From Panax quinquefolius (lineage: Eukaryota > Streptophyta > Magnoliopsida > Apiales > Araliaceae), in assembly GCA_020205615.1 (NCBI GenBank), contig CM035162.1:35738479-35802478 (forward strand): DNA of 64,000 nt. The letters run 5' to 3'. The notes under the pieces were generated by a model. That model was not told the DNA's origin. It searched no databases and worked only from the letters and a program-made list of their open reading frames with translations. Positions 47,471 through 58,837 of this stretch are shown in pieces. A program made the translations under genes and the position numbers. How positions within the stretch are numbered: position 1 is the first letter of the stretch; each line of letters opens with the position of its first letter.

Positions 47471-48290
47471 TGCTCCGAGGAGCAAAAGGTTCCCTTTGCT
47501 ACCTTTATATTGCGAGGAGAGGCAGACTACTGGTGGGAATCGGTAAAACGTACTCAACCTGCCGCACTGAAGATGTCTTGGGAGAAGTTTCAAGAACTGT
47601 TCAACGACAAGTACTCTCCCGAAAGTATTCGTCACATGAAGGAGGTAGAGTTCATCAAGCTGGAGCAGAACAATATGACCGTGTCACAATACGAAGCTAA
47701 GTTTGCCGAGTTGTCCCGGTTTGCGTCCCACTTGGTTGATAATGAGGAGAGAATGATGCGGATGTTTCTAAGAGGTTTGAAACCTGAGATACGTCAATAC
47801 TTAATTTCTCACAAACTGTGTTTGTATTCAGATGTTATAAATATGGCTCAGTTATTAGAGCGCGATAACGAGTCAACCCAACCAAGTGAAAGCAGCCGAC
47901 AAAATGATAATACCAGTGGTAACAATCATCGAAGCGGTGACAACAAACGTGGAGGGAATCAACATGCCAGAAATGGTAACCACTTCGGTGGTAATCATGG
48001 CCAAGACAATAAAAGTGAACATTTCAAGAAGAGGAGATTCAACAATGATGGAAAGACGTCATCACCAGCACCCGTTGTTAAGGAAGGAGAACGACCACCT
48101 ATCATATGCTTCAAATACGGAGGGGAGGGACACATTAGTCCAAACTGTGCGCAGCAGTCCAAAACGTGTTACAATTGTGGAAGAGAATGTCACCTAGCTA
48201 GATTTTTGTCGTACTGGGAAGCCAAGTCCAGTTGGAACGTTGACACGAAATGCTGTCCCAGACAAGTCTAAACCAGTAGTTCAAGGGATA
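47471..48290 (+). pseudogene. gypsy gag, C-terminal part (element D)
   Basis: Continues gag after F1: EEQKVPFATFILRGEADYWW, FNDKYSPESIRHMKEVEFIK, LVDNEERMMRMFLRGLKPEI (retrotransposon gag domain), a Gly/Asn/His-rich linker, HFKKRRFNNDGK, and two zinc knuckles near 48105-48195. The first reads CFKYGGEGHISPNC (second Cys to Tyr). The second reads CYNCGRECHLARFL (final Cys lost). A frameshift near 48210-48240 separates gag from protease. Apart from F1 this is the best preserved gag in the window. Confidence 0.85.
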
Positions 48291-48611
48291 ATGTTTGTTG
48301 TGACCTCGCAGAAAGCAAGGAACCCGAACGAGGTCATCATGGGTAAGCTTATCATAAACTCTAGCGAAGTATATACCTTATTTGATACCGGTTCTACCCA
48401 TTCTTTTATTTCTCCTACTTGCGCTCAACATTTAAATTTAACTCCGGAGAAATTAGACTTTGACTTATCTGTTGAAACTCCGTTGGGAGAAACCTTCATT
48501 ACGTCCACTATTTATAAGTCGTGTTTGGTTCAAATCAGTACCCTCAAATTACCTGTTGATCTTATTTCATTGAAAATACTTGCATTTGACGTAATGCTAG
48601 GGATTGATTAG
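48240..48611 (+). pseudogene. Retropepsin (protease) domain of element D pol
   Basis: Open for 123 codons. The catalytic motif is LFDTGSTHSFIS (about 48380-48415) and the second conserved block is AFDVMLGID at the end, where a TAG (48609-48611) stands where Trp is expected (TGG to TAG). Aspartic proteases of this kind cleave the Gag-Pol precursor. Only the stop and the upstream frameshift damage it. Confidence 0.85.
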
Positions 48612-48779
48612 TTAACTACTCATCATGCAAAAATTGATTGTTTTCGTAAGGTTGTTAGCTTTTATATTCCTAACCAACCTATTATGCGAATTCAAGTAAC
48701 CAAACCATTAAAATCAATCACTGTCATCTCAAGCCATAAAGCTATTCGTTTATTGAAAACGGATGTCAAGCTTTCTTAG

Positions 48780-49700
48780 CTCATGTCACAATTTAAACAA
48801 AAATACGTTAGTTTTGAATGATATTTCTATTGTTAATAAATTTCCGACGTATTCCCCTCAAGAACTTCCCCGGCCTACCCCGAGGCGTGAAATTGAATTT
48901 TGTATCGACCTTGAACCCAAAGATAAAACCCATTTCCAAAGCCCCATATCGAATTGCTCCTATTGAACTTCGTGAGTTAAAACCCAACTACTGAGAATTA
49001 TTAGACATCGGTTTCATTCGACCTAAGTCGCCTCCTTGGGGTGCTCCCTGCTCTATTCATGAAGAAGAAAGATGGAAGTATGCGACTTTGTATTGATTAT
49101 CGGGAGTTGAATCATGTCACCATCAAAAATAGGTACCCGTTGCCTCACATTGATGACCCATTTGACCAGTTGTAAGGCGCCAAATTCTTTTCAAAGATTG
49201 ATCTTTGTTCTGGATATCATCAGCTGAAGATTAAAACGGATGATATTCCAAAGACTGCTTTCAGAACTCGGTACGGGCATTACGAATTCCTAGTCATGTC
49301 TTTTAGATTGACTAATGCTCCTGCTTCCTTCATGGATATGATGAACCGACTATTCAAGGAATATTTGGATCACTTTGTGGTCGTCTTTATTGATGACATC
49401 CTCATATATTCCAAAAGCCGTGAAGATCATGAACAACACTTGAGGCTGATACTCCAAAAGCTTCGTGAAAATAAGCTATATGCCAAGTTGAAGAAATGCG
49501 AGTTCTGGCTTGAGGAAGTAGCATTCCTTGGGCACGTGATATCAAATCATAGAATATCTGTTGACCCGGGAAAGATTGAAGCAATTCAAAGCTGGGAGCA
49601 TCCTAAATCAGTGATCGAAGTACGTAGCTTTCTCGGCTTAGCTGGTTATTATCGGAGATTCGTAGAAGGGTTTTCTCGAATCACTACTCCATTAACTTAG
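48780..49700 (+). pseudogene. Reverse transcriptase domain of element D pol
   Basis: From the RT entry (REIEFCIDLEP, about 48885) through [17 protein letters not shown] (about 49065-49115), [27 protein letters not shown] and the active site [11 protein letters not shown] (about 49380-49415; F-I-D-D is the usual plant gypsy form of YVDD) to [18 protein letters not shown]. Breaks: frameshifts around 48910-49060, a TAA at 49173-49175 (from CAA) and a TAG at 49698-49700 (from TGG). The catalytic Asp pair is present. Confidence 0.85.
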
Positions 49701-50200
49701 CTGACTCAGAAAGATACAAAATTCGGTTGGAGCGAGGAATGTGAGAAGAGTTTTTAAGAACTCAAGAGGAGGCTCATTTTAGCACCTGTTCTGATAATAC
49801 CATCTGGCTCGGAGAGATTTGTCATCCACAGTGATGCTTCAGGCAAAGGGTTAGGATGTGTTCTCATGCAACATGGGAAAGTCATAGCCTATGCCTCACG
49901 ACAACTCAAAGAATATGAAAGGAATTATCCTACTCATGATCTAGAGTTGGCAGCTGTCATTTTTGCGCTTAAGATTTGGAGGCATTACGTGTATGGAGAG
50001 AAGGTGGAGATAAAAGCCTCAAATATTTCTTCACTCACAAGGAACTCAACACGCGGCAACGACGATGGCTTGAGCTATTGAAAGATTACGATCATACCAT
50101 TCAATACCATCTTGGAAAAGCGAACGTAGTAACTGACGCATTGAGTAGAATATCATATGCGGGTACGAGTGTGATATTGTCAACGCAAAGCCCCATTTTG
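49701..50200 (+). pseudogene. RNase H domain of element D pol
   Basis: The connection (KFGWSEECEKSF) ends at a TAA at 49755-49757. RNase H follows: [15 protein letters not shown] with the first catalytic Asp (near 49820-49860), [20 protein letters not shown] with the Glu (near 49890-49945), then a frameshift near 50010 and [19 protein letters not shown] and [11 protein letters not shown] with the last Asp (near 50120-50145). It would degrade the RNA strand during reverse transcription. Confidence 0.8.
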
Positions 50201-50429
50201 TATGACTTACAAAGGATGGAGATAGAGTTAAAGACTCCAGGGACCCATGTGATGATGACGAATATACGAGTAGAACCGACTTTAATCGATAAAGTTAAAG
50301 CTGCTCAAGCTACAGACCTGGAGGTGATGCGTATGAAGAAGAAAATACAAAAGGTGTTATTCCAGAAGCAAGAATAGATGAAGAAGGAATACTTCGAGTC
50401 AACTCCAGACTTTGTGTTCTTAACGATTC

Positions 50430-50861
50430 TGACTTGAAGTATAAAATCATGATGGAGGCGCACAACACACCGTTTGTAATCCATCCCGGGAGTACCAAAA
50501 TGTATCGTGATCTTCGACATACATTTTGGTGGAGCAATATGAAGAGAGAGATAGCGGGGTTTATCTCAAGGTGTCTAACTTGTCAACGAGTCAAGCGAGC
50601 ATCAAGTGCCAAAAGGTCCATCAGCAACCACTTGAAATTCCGAATGGAAGTGGGAGCACATTACCATGGATTTCGTTACTGGTATTCCCAAGGTTTCTCA
50701 AGGCATAGATGCGATTTGGGTCATTGTTGATAGATTGACCAAGTCTGCTCATTTCTTACCGATACGAGAAACTTATGCACTTGAACGTCTTGCTCGTATG
50801 TACATAAACGAGATTGTAAGATTGCATGGTATGCCAGTATCCATAGTTTCTGATCGAGACT
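50430..50861 (+). pseudogene. Integrase, zinc-binding and first half of the core (element D)
   Basis: The HHCC domain is seen in HNTPFVIHPGSTKMYRDL ... CLTCQRVK (about 50458-50590), with HPG and the CxxC pair in place. After a frameshift near 50655 the core begins MDFVTGIPKVSQGIDAIWVI with the first catalytic Asp, then DRLTKSAHFLP and VSIVSDRD with the second Asp at the point of insertion of F2 (50861). Confidence 0.85.
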
Positions 50862-53800
50862 TGTGACACCCCCAAATCCGGGTACTTCATTTGCACCAAA
50901 TTTGGTGCTCACTTATCAAATCTATTATATCTAACTACCCATAATCAAAGGATAAAGACATAATTTAAATAACTTAAACAATAATCTCTCCCATTAAAGG
51001 GTTACATCATAATCTCAGAATACATCCCAGGTAATCTAACCTTAAAATTATTACATCAGTTTGCGGAATACATTATAAAATAAAACAAGACTTACGACTT
51101 GAATTATTTAAATAAACTTTAAACAATTCTTCATCACTTAGACATCTTGCCCTTTCCCTTGCTAGTAGATGGATCATCACCTCTTTCAACTTTAGCTGCA
51201 TTGTTTAATTGCAAGAGTGAGCAAATAATTGCTCACTGACATAAAGAGAGTATAATATCAACATGAGAGTGAACAACAAATACTGAATGATAAAGAACTT
51301 GTTCTACGAATCAAAATAGAAAACAAGTTCAAACTTTAATTATCTGAGGGTCTTAAGACCACGAACTATGTCCACGGTGTTTAGGTATTAGTACCTTAAC
51401 CTCAACAGTCGTTAGACTATACAGACTCTTCTTAACGTACTCAGGGGGATCAGCCCTTTGTACCATGTATTGTGCACAAACATCTAAACGTTACACGTAT
51501 AAAATCCCCTATGTTAGGGTTGTTCGTCTCAGTTTGAATTTAGAATTTCCGCACTAAAGAAATTTTAGTTTGAAACTAGCTTATCAGTGTTTCTAGAGTT
51601 TTAGAACACTTAATTCAATTTCCATATATAAATATTTAATACAAGAATGTATAACTGAACAAGGCTATCAAAGTCAAAGATCGAATATCGACAATATATA
51701 ACTGAATAAGCATGATATATATGCAAAGTATTATATTCATGGAATTAAAACAATCTCCTTTGAATCAATGTTTTAGAACAATATATGTTTTGAATACTAA
51801 TAACAAGAAATGAGAATGTGAAACTCATACGATCTAACGAATTAGGTTACATGAGCTTATTCAATCATTTATCATAATAGAATCAATAGTTTTGCTCAAT
51901 AACAAATATAAGATTTAGAAACTTGCACATTTATGAAAGTAGAGTTAGAGAACTTGCATAACCATAACAAACTAACTCAATGAAAGTATGGAGCTAGAAG
52001 ACTTACCTTATTTGTAAGCTACACAAATGAAATAATCTCCAATTACCCTACACATATCATCGAAATCGTAACAACAATTAATTGTATGAATATTAGCTTT
52101 AGGGTTTAAACCATCATTTAGGTCATAACCCTAACCTAGCACCTAATCATTTAGGTTAACATACTTAACGCTTCTGAAATTACACATTGATCAACATAAC
52201 TTAGTCGTTCAACTGTATCTTTCGAAAAATCTTATTTGGTTTCATTTTATAACTTATTTAAATAATTATTTCAAATCTTTGTACTTTGCATTTCAACACA
52301 TTAACATCTGTTATTATAGTTTATAACATGTTTTAACATCATTAACATACTCACTAAACTAACACAAGTCCGACAAACCTGACCTGCAAACAAGCAGACC
52401 TCACTGTCTCAGTTTAGGGTGTGGCGTCATACCACACATAGACTTAAAATCCAGTAGCAATTCATGCTTTTTTACTTAACACTCAACAGTAATTGCTACT
52501 ACAATGCACGTACGCAGATGAGACTTCGGCGGAACAATAGCCGCTTTTAGCCCAACTAACACGTATTTCACCCACCAAACAGTGAAATTAACATCTACAA
52601 TTGGTACAGACTATTACAAACATGATTGCTGACATTTACAATCTATTAGCACAATTTATCATCAACTAACATTTGTTTAATTTCTCAAAATTCCATATTT
52701 TCACATAAAACTCCATTTTTGAACTTCTTTCACAGAAATCATCACTGACATCTCAAAACTTGGCCAAAACACTTAATTCAAATTACGTTATGCTCGTTTC
52801 TTAATAGACTAGCATAATCAAGACTCAATTTACAGAATAACATACAAATTGGCCACTAGAATTGGTACTACTCACAAGCTATATGAAAAATATACACTAT
52901 CATGTTTTTCTTCCTTTTAAAACTGTAATTTAGCATACGAATTCTTGTTTACATATAAACTCAAACACAACCAACACATATAATCATCACAATTCAATTG
53001 TCTAGCAACAATTCAACAAAATCGATTTCACAGAGAACAGAAAATTATGTCGTAACTCATATATGTATATAAATATATATAATACTAAGGTTTGGATAAT
53101 ATATCTCCAATTTGCTTGAAACCCTTGTTATCACCACTGACTTCTCTTTAGAAAACTCAAGAATTCTCTCCCTTCTCTCTTAGCTTCTCTCTGTATTTTC
53201 TCTCTAAACCTCTGTTATTCCCCTTAGCCAAAATACGTGAAATAAGAAAAACTAGACGCTTGCTAACATAAACCAAACCCACGTTCAATCGGTTTAAAAA
53301 TAAAAAGACTTCATTGAAAAAAACCAAAGGCCATAAAGGCCATGTTTGCTAACCATCTATTTCCCAAATTAAATTATTATTATATTATTATATTATATAG
53401 TTTCCACTTGTCACACTTTATTTAAATAATTTTAGTTTAACTAATTTAAATAACTAATAATAATAATAAAAACCATATTATCATTATACTTATAATTAAT
53501 AAATAATTATATATATCTAATTTAATTAATAAATTAGAACATCACTTTATTTATTTTATTTGTTTCCATTAAATTAAACAATTCATTTAATTTAATTATT
53601 TTCTTTAAATATTAAACAATTGATTTAATTTAATTACTTCCTTAAATTAAGTCCAACAAATAAAATTATCATTATTCGATTCAATTAACATTAATCAATT
53701 TAGCTACTAAATTAATTCATGACAATTCATCAAATATTTATTTTTCTCAATAAATAAATTATTTTAAATATTTATTTAATTCATAAATATTTAAATTTAA

Positions 53801-53885
53801 TTACAAATTTCTCGATCGTTACATCCTTCCTCCTTAAAAGGATTCTCATCCCCGTAATCACAACTCAAAAATTCATTCATTATGA
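50862..53885 (-). mobile_element. F2: second LTR unit of the F family, in D integrase
   Basis: On the minus strand it starts TCATAATGAATGAATTTTTG at 53885 and ends ACCCGGATTTGGGGGTGTCACA at 50862. AGACT (50857-50861) and AGACC (53886-53890) are the target duplication, and D integrase reads SDRD before and DPIFTSRFW after. As in F1, an AAGGAGGAAGGA tract followed by TGTAACGATC stands 62 bp from the 5' tip (53823), and the first 62 bp align with those of F1. The rest is non-coding LTR-like sequence, so nothing of an internal domain is left. Confidence 0.85.
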
Positions 53886-54760
53886 AGACCCAATATTCAC
53901 TTCACGATTTTGGGTTTGTTTTGCAAAAGTTATGGGCACGATTTACGATTTAGTTAAGATATCATCCTCAAACGAATCTGACAATGGAGAGGATTATTCA
54001 AACTCAAGATTTATTAAGACTCGTATCCTCGACTTCAAAGGAAGTTGGACATGTTTTTACCATCGGTGAGTTTTCCTACAACAACAGATTATCAACAAGT
54101 ATTGGAATGGCTCCATTTGAGGCGTTGTATGGAAGAAAGTGTCGTTTCTAAGATATCTTTGAGATGAGGTGGGTAAAGCAACATTGTTAGGGACCGGAGT
54201 TGAGACGTATGACCTGGCCGAAAAGATTCAAACGATCCGACAACGATATAAAACCTCACAAGATCGACAAAAGAGTTACGACCGATCTTCATCGAAAGGA
54301 CGTGGAATTCAATATCGGAGATCATGTGTTATTACGTGTGTCTTTCCAAATGGAAAGGAGTTACGAGATTTGGAAAGAGATAAAAGCTTCAATCTTCGAT
54401 TCATTACCCCATTTTAATCCTCGATCGAGTAGAGAATCAGCTATTATAGACTACTTTCTTCGCCAAGTATGTCTCGTTTTATAATGTTTTTTCATATCAT
54501 ATTACATAAATATGTGAAAGACTCGAACCATATTATCAATTAGAACCATTTAGATAACGGAAGATTTAACGTATGATGAGCATGCTGTTAAAATATTGGA
54601 TAAGAAGGATCATATTATACGCCTCTGAGTTATACCCAGTCAAAGTTTTTGTGGAGAAACCACGACGATGTTGAGAAATGACGCGGGAGTTAGAATCTCG
54701 AAATGAAGTCAGAGATCCTCACCTCTTCGACATACCAGTAAGACGCACCCTAATTTCGAG
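53886..54760 (+). pseudogene. Integrase, second half of the core and C-terminus (element D)
   Basis: Starts DPIFTSRFWVCFAKVMGT in frame with the SDRD before F2, then ILDFKGSWTCF near 54028, and matches, in shifting frames, to the FSYNN and APFEALYGRK blocks (54070-54140) and the C-terminal segment (ETYDLAEKIQTIRQRYKTSQDRQKSY, about 54205-54280; DVEFNIGDHVLLRVS, 54300-54345). The third catalytic residue region (near 53965-53995) is garbled. A trace of the chromodomain-type tail lies at 54560-54640. Quality is much poorer than left of F2. Confidence 0.7.
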
Positions 54761-54774
54761 GATGAAATTTACAT

Positions 54775-54786
54775 AAGAAGGGAGGT
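54775..54786 (+). other. Polypurine tract of element D
   Basis: AAGAAGGGAGGT directly before the 3' LTR start TGTAGGAGACCCC, preceded by the TTTCGAGGATGAAATTT phrase shared with A (6730-6745). Confidence 0.8.
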
Positions 54787-55057
54787 TGTAGGAGACCCCA
54801 ACTTTTTTGAATAAAGATTAAATTTTTTCTCGAAATATATTTTTGAATATTATGGTGTGGATTGATATAATGTTATAGTTATGGGTATTATTTACAAATT
54901 TGGCAAAGTAAGTTTGGTTATATAATATTCGATTGGTTTAATATTCGTTTTAATGAGGGAATATTCAGACGATGCAAGACAATCATCGTTATGACCCCTA
55001 ATAACAAAAGTATTATCGTAGTTAGAAAAACGACATAATTATCTTTTATAAAAATAA

Positions 55058-56704
55058 GGGTTAAGTTCGGATAATGGCCACCCTGGGTTTGGGCGGTTTT
55101 CATTTAACCAATTGTGTCGGTAAGAAAGTTTCACATTTAAACTTCCTGCTTTTTGAGTTGAGTAAAACGTCAAATTTTCCATCCAACTTAATCACAGTGT
55201 GTGTGTATACCAAAAGTCAAAAGCGTGAAAAGGACTTTTAACGATTAAAAAAGACTGAAATATCCCCTTCTTCTTCCTCTTGACTTTTAAAAGACATTCC
55301 TCTGTTCTTCTTCTCCCTTCAACCTTCAAACCCACTGTCTCCTCTTTCCTCCGCCGCATCTCCGCCCTCGGTCTTTGGAGGAGCGACGAGTGAAGCCGGG
55401 AGCTCAACCTTGGTCGTATATGGGGTTTGAAGAAGATGATGTGTTGTGGGTCAGGGGTTGGTGTTTAGGGCTTCTTTTGGTCAAAAGAATGGCTGGGTAG
55501 AAGAATCCCCAATTCTCTCATTTCTCACTCCTCAAACTGATTTTGATCCCGATTTTGATCTCCTCAATCGCGATTTGGTAAGCTTAATTTTGTTAAATCT
55601 AGCTCGATTTGTTTATATGTGACCTGCAACGATTACCAGAGAGAGGTAGCCGTTTCTCAAAATATAGCTGAGAAGCACATCGATAGGGTTTTCACGTTTG
55701 ACAAGGTAATTGCCTGCTGCTCTTTTTCGATAGGGTTTTTTATTTAGGATGGAACCCTTTATATGCGTTCGCTTTTCTTTGAAGGGCTAGATTGATTGTA
55801 TTTTGCCGTTTTTTGTGGTATTTGCTATTAAAGCACTTGTATATTGGGATTCTTTTCCAGTGTAATTTTATTTATAATTCTTATATTTGTATGTTTCTTG
55901 ATGTGGAATTTAGGAAACTGCTAATTATTAAAGCTCTGAAAGTTACGCCAGTTTCAATGAGCTGTAGGATTGAATTTACAGTTATTGCATCAATTGCGTA
56001 ATTAGCCTATAATAAATAATTTATCGGTATGAAAGCTCTGCTTTTGAACTGTAATGAAAAATTTGGCTTAATAGTTATTTAGAAATGTACTAAATAAATG
56101 TGAAATCAAAATTATAGTCGCTGTTAGTTACTGAAAATCGAACTCCAGAGCTTTCTATGAATTTCAAGAACGAAGAGGCCGGGTAAATTTTTATATACTA
56201 CTAATTATATGGCTTTTGCTTTTTGTCTTTTGAAATTATTATTACTTGTTAATATTAGTTGGAATTCTGTGTTTTGGTATTATCGCATGCAAAAATATTA
56301 GAGTAATTTCCAATTTCGTGATTGAAATTACATGTAGTATGTATCATCAGGTCACAATTTATATTCTGACCATTTTAATGTGTTAATTAATTAGGACATT
56401 TGTGTTTGTATGGGATTTCTTTCTTTTTTTTCCTTTTTTTCCCTGTTTTTCTTAGAGAAGAGAATGACGAGTTTGATTAATTGAGGCTATTGAATTGAAT
56501 TCTGATTGGAATCAAGCAGGGGATCCTCTATACGTTTATATATAAGGAGGGTAATTAAGTTTTTATCCAACTTAAGTAACATAGTTATGACAGAAAGCAG
56601 TTATTCACTTTAACTCAATTCAGGAGTTTAAATGTAGCTTTACTGACTACAGGTGGTTAAGTGAAAAATCGCCCAAACCACATGTGGTCATCTGAACTTA
56701 ACCC
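55058..56704. mobile_element. G: Mutator-like element (Pack-MULE) in LTR D
   Basis: The exact 9-bp target duplication TAAAAATAA lies at 55049-55057 and 56705-56713. Terminal inverted repeats of about 50 bp: left GGGTTAAGTTCGGATAATGG then CCACCCTGGGTTTGGGCGG; right complement GGGTTAAGTTCAGATGACCA then CATGTGGTTTGGGCGA. No transposase. The interior carries plant gene fragments with splice-like borders: a kinesin-5 exon (55619-55705), and upstream an open stretch with SPILSFLTPQTDFDPDFDLL ending at a GGTAAGC donor-like site (about 55579), of unknown source. Captured exons make it a Pack-MULE. Confidence 0.88.
55619..55705 (+). pseudogene. Captured kinesin-5 motor exon fragment
   Basis: 29 codons, VTCNDYQREVAVSQNIAEKH followed by IDRVFTFDK, then the donor GTAATT. 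This is the segment of the plant kinesin-5 (BimC/KRP125-type) motor domain just before the VFGP loop, as I know it from the family; the exon end after DK fits the gene structure. The motor's ATP loop and all other exons are absent. The acceptor side is unclear (TTTATAT before the GTG, no AG). It is a gene fragment, unlikely to make a protein. Confidence 0.75.
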
Positions 56705-57795
56705 TAAAAATAATGGCGAAAGTTTTACCGTTAAACTATTGAACTCCCCGGTGGTAAAAGTATAATAATACACGTGGTTGCATAGTAGCACACGGTATTA
56801 ATTATTGATGTTTACGTGAGAAGTCATTCAGTTATACTCAATTATTGCTACAGAAATTGCTGCATAATATCTTTCATATTATTCATTCAATTATTATCAC
56901 AATATCATCTGCATAATATTTATATTATTAAATCAATAATTGAGGCGACAAAGTTATTCATATTATTATTTGCAATATTGATAATGTCTGAAGTTACATC
57001 GAGGAGATGCTTGATCACCTAATCATGCTACCAATAAGGAAAATCCTTATCGAAAAGCCCTCTTTTCAGGAACGACACGGTTGTTAAAAAATTGTGAGTT
57101 ATAATATTAATAATAAATAATTTCGTGTTGATTAAAGATGAAATTGATAATATCATCAGGTTGGAATTATTAGTGTTAGTAGAAATCGACATCTATTTCG
57201 ATAATAATGGATGTCCGGAGGTTATATTGATCAATCGGTAATTAATCGAATAAATGAGCAATTAATTGCTATTAATTTACATGCTTATAACTATGTATTC
57301 ACATTTGTGTACTATTGATTCACATTCATTATCTTATTAGGGGAGGTGGTGCAAGATAGATAATACTTGCGTAATAAATTAAAAATGGAGGTATAGATGA
57401 AAGGTACTATCTTTGTAATTATTTTTTCACATGATTGTCTTATTGATTCACAAGATGTACTTATTAGGGAGATAGTGCAAGTTTGATAATACTTGCGGGA
57501 CTAAATTAAAAATGAAGAAAAAAGATGAAGGTATTAAACTGTAATATTTCGAGCCCCAAAACTTGCAATTATCGAAACTATATTTTCCTATAAATAGAAG
57601 CTCATTCTTCTTTCATTCTCACCAATTCACTAAGACTCACAAGAGCATTTATAGAGAGAGAATCTTTAGAGAGAAAATAGAAGAGAAGTCTGCTACCTCG
57701 CTATTCCAGCATCCAGTCTTCTTCTGAGGTAAGGGATATTATTTTGTTCAGTATTCATAGGAATAATATTTTCTTCCATAGTCTGTAGTATGTGA

Positions 57796-58837
57796 TGAAA
57801 GTAGTATGCACACAAGCCAATCATGTTTAATGATACAACATATACTTTGTAACAATCTTATTTATTTATTAATAAAAAGTATTAATTTATTAAAGGTTTT
57901 TAATTATCTACATGATGCTGTTTTATAATATGTGATAAACCCATAGTTTTAAGTAATGCATTTTGAATAATGATGATGATCATTCTAATGAGATCTAAAT
58001 TCTTAGAAAGCTTAAAACTAAAATAGTTCCCAATCGTTGGATTACTAAATTGGGGATTAGTGAATCCGGATAGATCGGTACATATATTATTTGCTCATTG
58101 GATGAGGATGATTGATCTCATGATCATTTGTGTGGAGACACTAAAGTAATTATGTAGGAGCTTATTAGAGAATAAGTACAATGAATGTGGCTCGCTAAGG
58201 AATACCTAATGGAGTTTTACTTGCCTATCAATAAGAATTCATGTAGTGATAGTAGTACAAGTGATCCTTGGACTTGAGATCATCATAGTATCTTGTGTAT
58301 GATGAGTTATACTTTGAATTATTCCTTAAGACCATTAGGGTATATTAAAGGGTATGCTTGGGTATAATAAGTTGTACATGGAGATAATGTATGATCAATA
58401 AAGAATCTACCACTTAGTAAAAAAGAAGAAATATCATATGTGATTCGATAAATGACAACCCAAAGAGTCTTTGGTTAAGCGCGAATGAAATTAGAAAGGA
58501 GTTTCTAATTTGCATTATTTGAGTTGTGCATTTAAGAGTCGAAATACATATAAATAAATAAAATAAAACTTGACAAAGAATTCCACGTCTTATATTTAAT
58601 TGGGACATTATATGGTGGAAGGATTGAATTATCTGATAACTATTTACTCAAAGGTTCTTTTATGATTAATGTTAAAATCTATATTATCCGGAAAGTCGCT
58701 GATCGCTAGGAGGCTTATCCCTATTATAAAATAAATATTATTTATTTAAATAAATTAATAATTTAATTTTTTTTAAATAAGATTAGAATGTTTCTAATTG
58801 ATTTATTCACAACCGGTTTAATATGGAGAACCTAAAG
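57796..58837 (+). repeat. H: copia LTR of family K, inserted in LTR D and itself interrupted
   Basis: Starts TGAAAGTAGTATGCACACAA like the K 3' LTR (14631) and follows it to GGAGAACCTAAAG (matching about 15670), where element E2 begins. The 5 bp before it are TGTGA (57791-57795); the other end is out of the window. No purine tract or coding sequence precedes it, so this end is either a 5' LTR or a solo LTR. Confidence 0.85.

Larger units (their letters stand above)
31811..57795 (+). mobile_element. Ty3/gypsy element D (host of insertions E, F1, F2, G, H)
   Basis: The 5' LTR is in two pieces (31811-32500, 42030-44039), followed by the PBS, gag (split by F1), protease, RT, RNase H, integrase (split by F2), purine tract and the start of the 3' LTR (54787-55057, 56714-57795, split by G and then H). 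The remainder of the 3' LTR lies right of the window. The order gag-PR-RT-RH-IN and the IN C-terminus point to a plant chromovirus (Tekay/Del-like, inferred). Reading frames are far better kept than in A or E between 42030 and 50861, but the part right of F2 is badly scrambled. Confidence 0.85.
54787..57795 (+). repeat. 3' LTR of element D (first part, interrupted by G)
   Basis: 54787-55057 and 56714-57795 align with the 5' LTR pieces. It ends within the LTR at TAGTATGTGA, where copia LTR H begins; the rest lies outside the window. TATA box at 57589-57597. Confidence 0.85.

Noticed and set aside
55192..55407. Basic frame MSSRLHSSLLQRPRAEMRRR on the minus strand within element G
   Set aside because: It is the complement of a pyrimidine-rich, 5'-UTR-like stretch, and the captured kinesin piece is on the plus strand.
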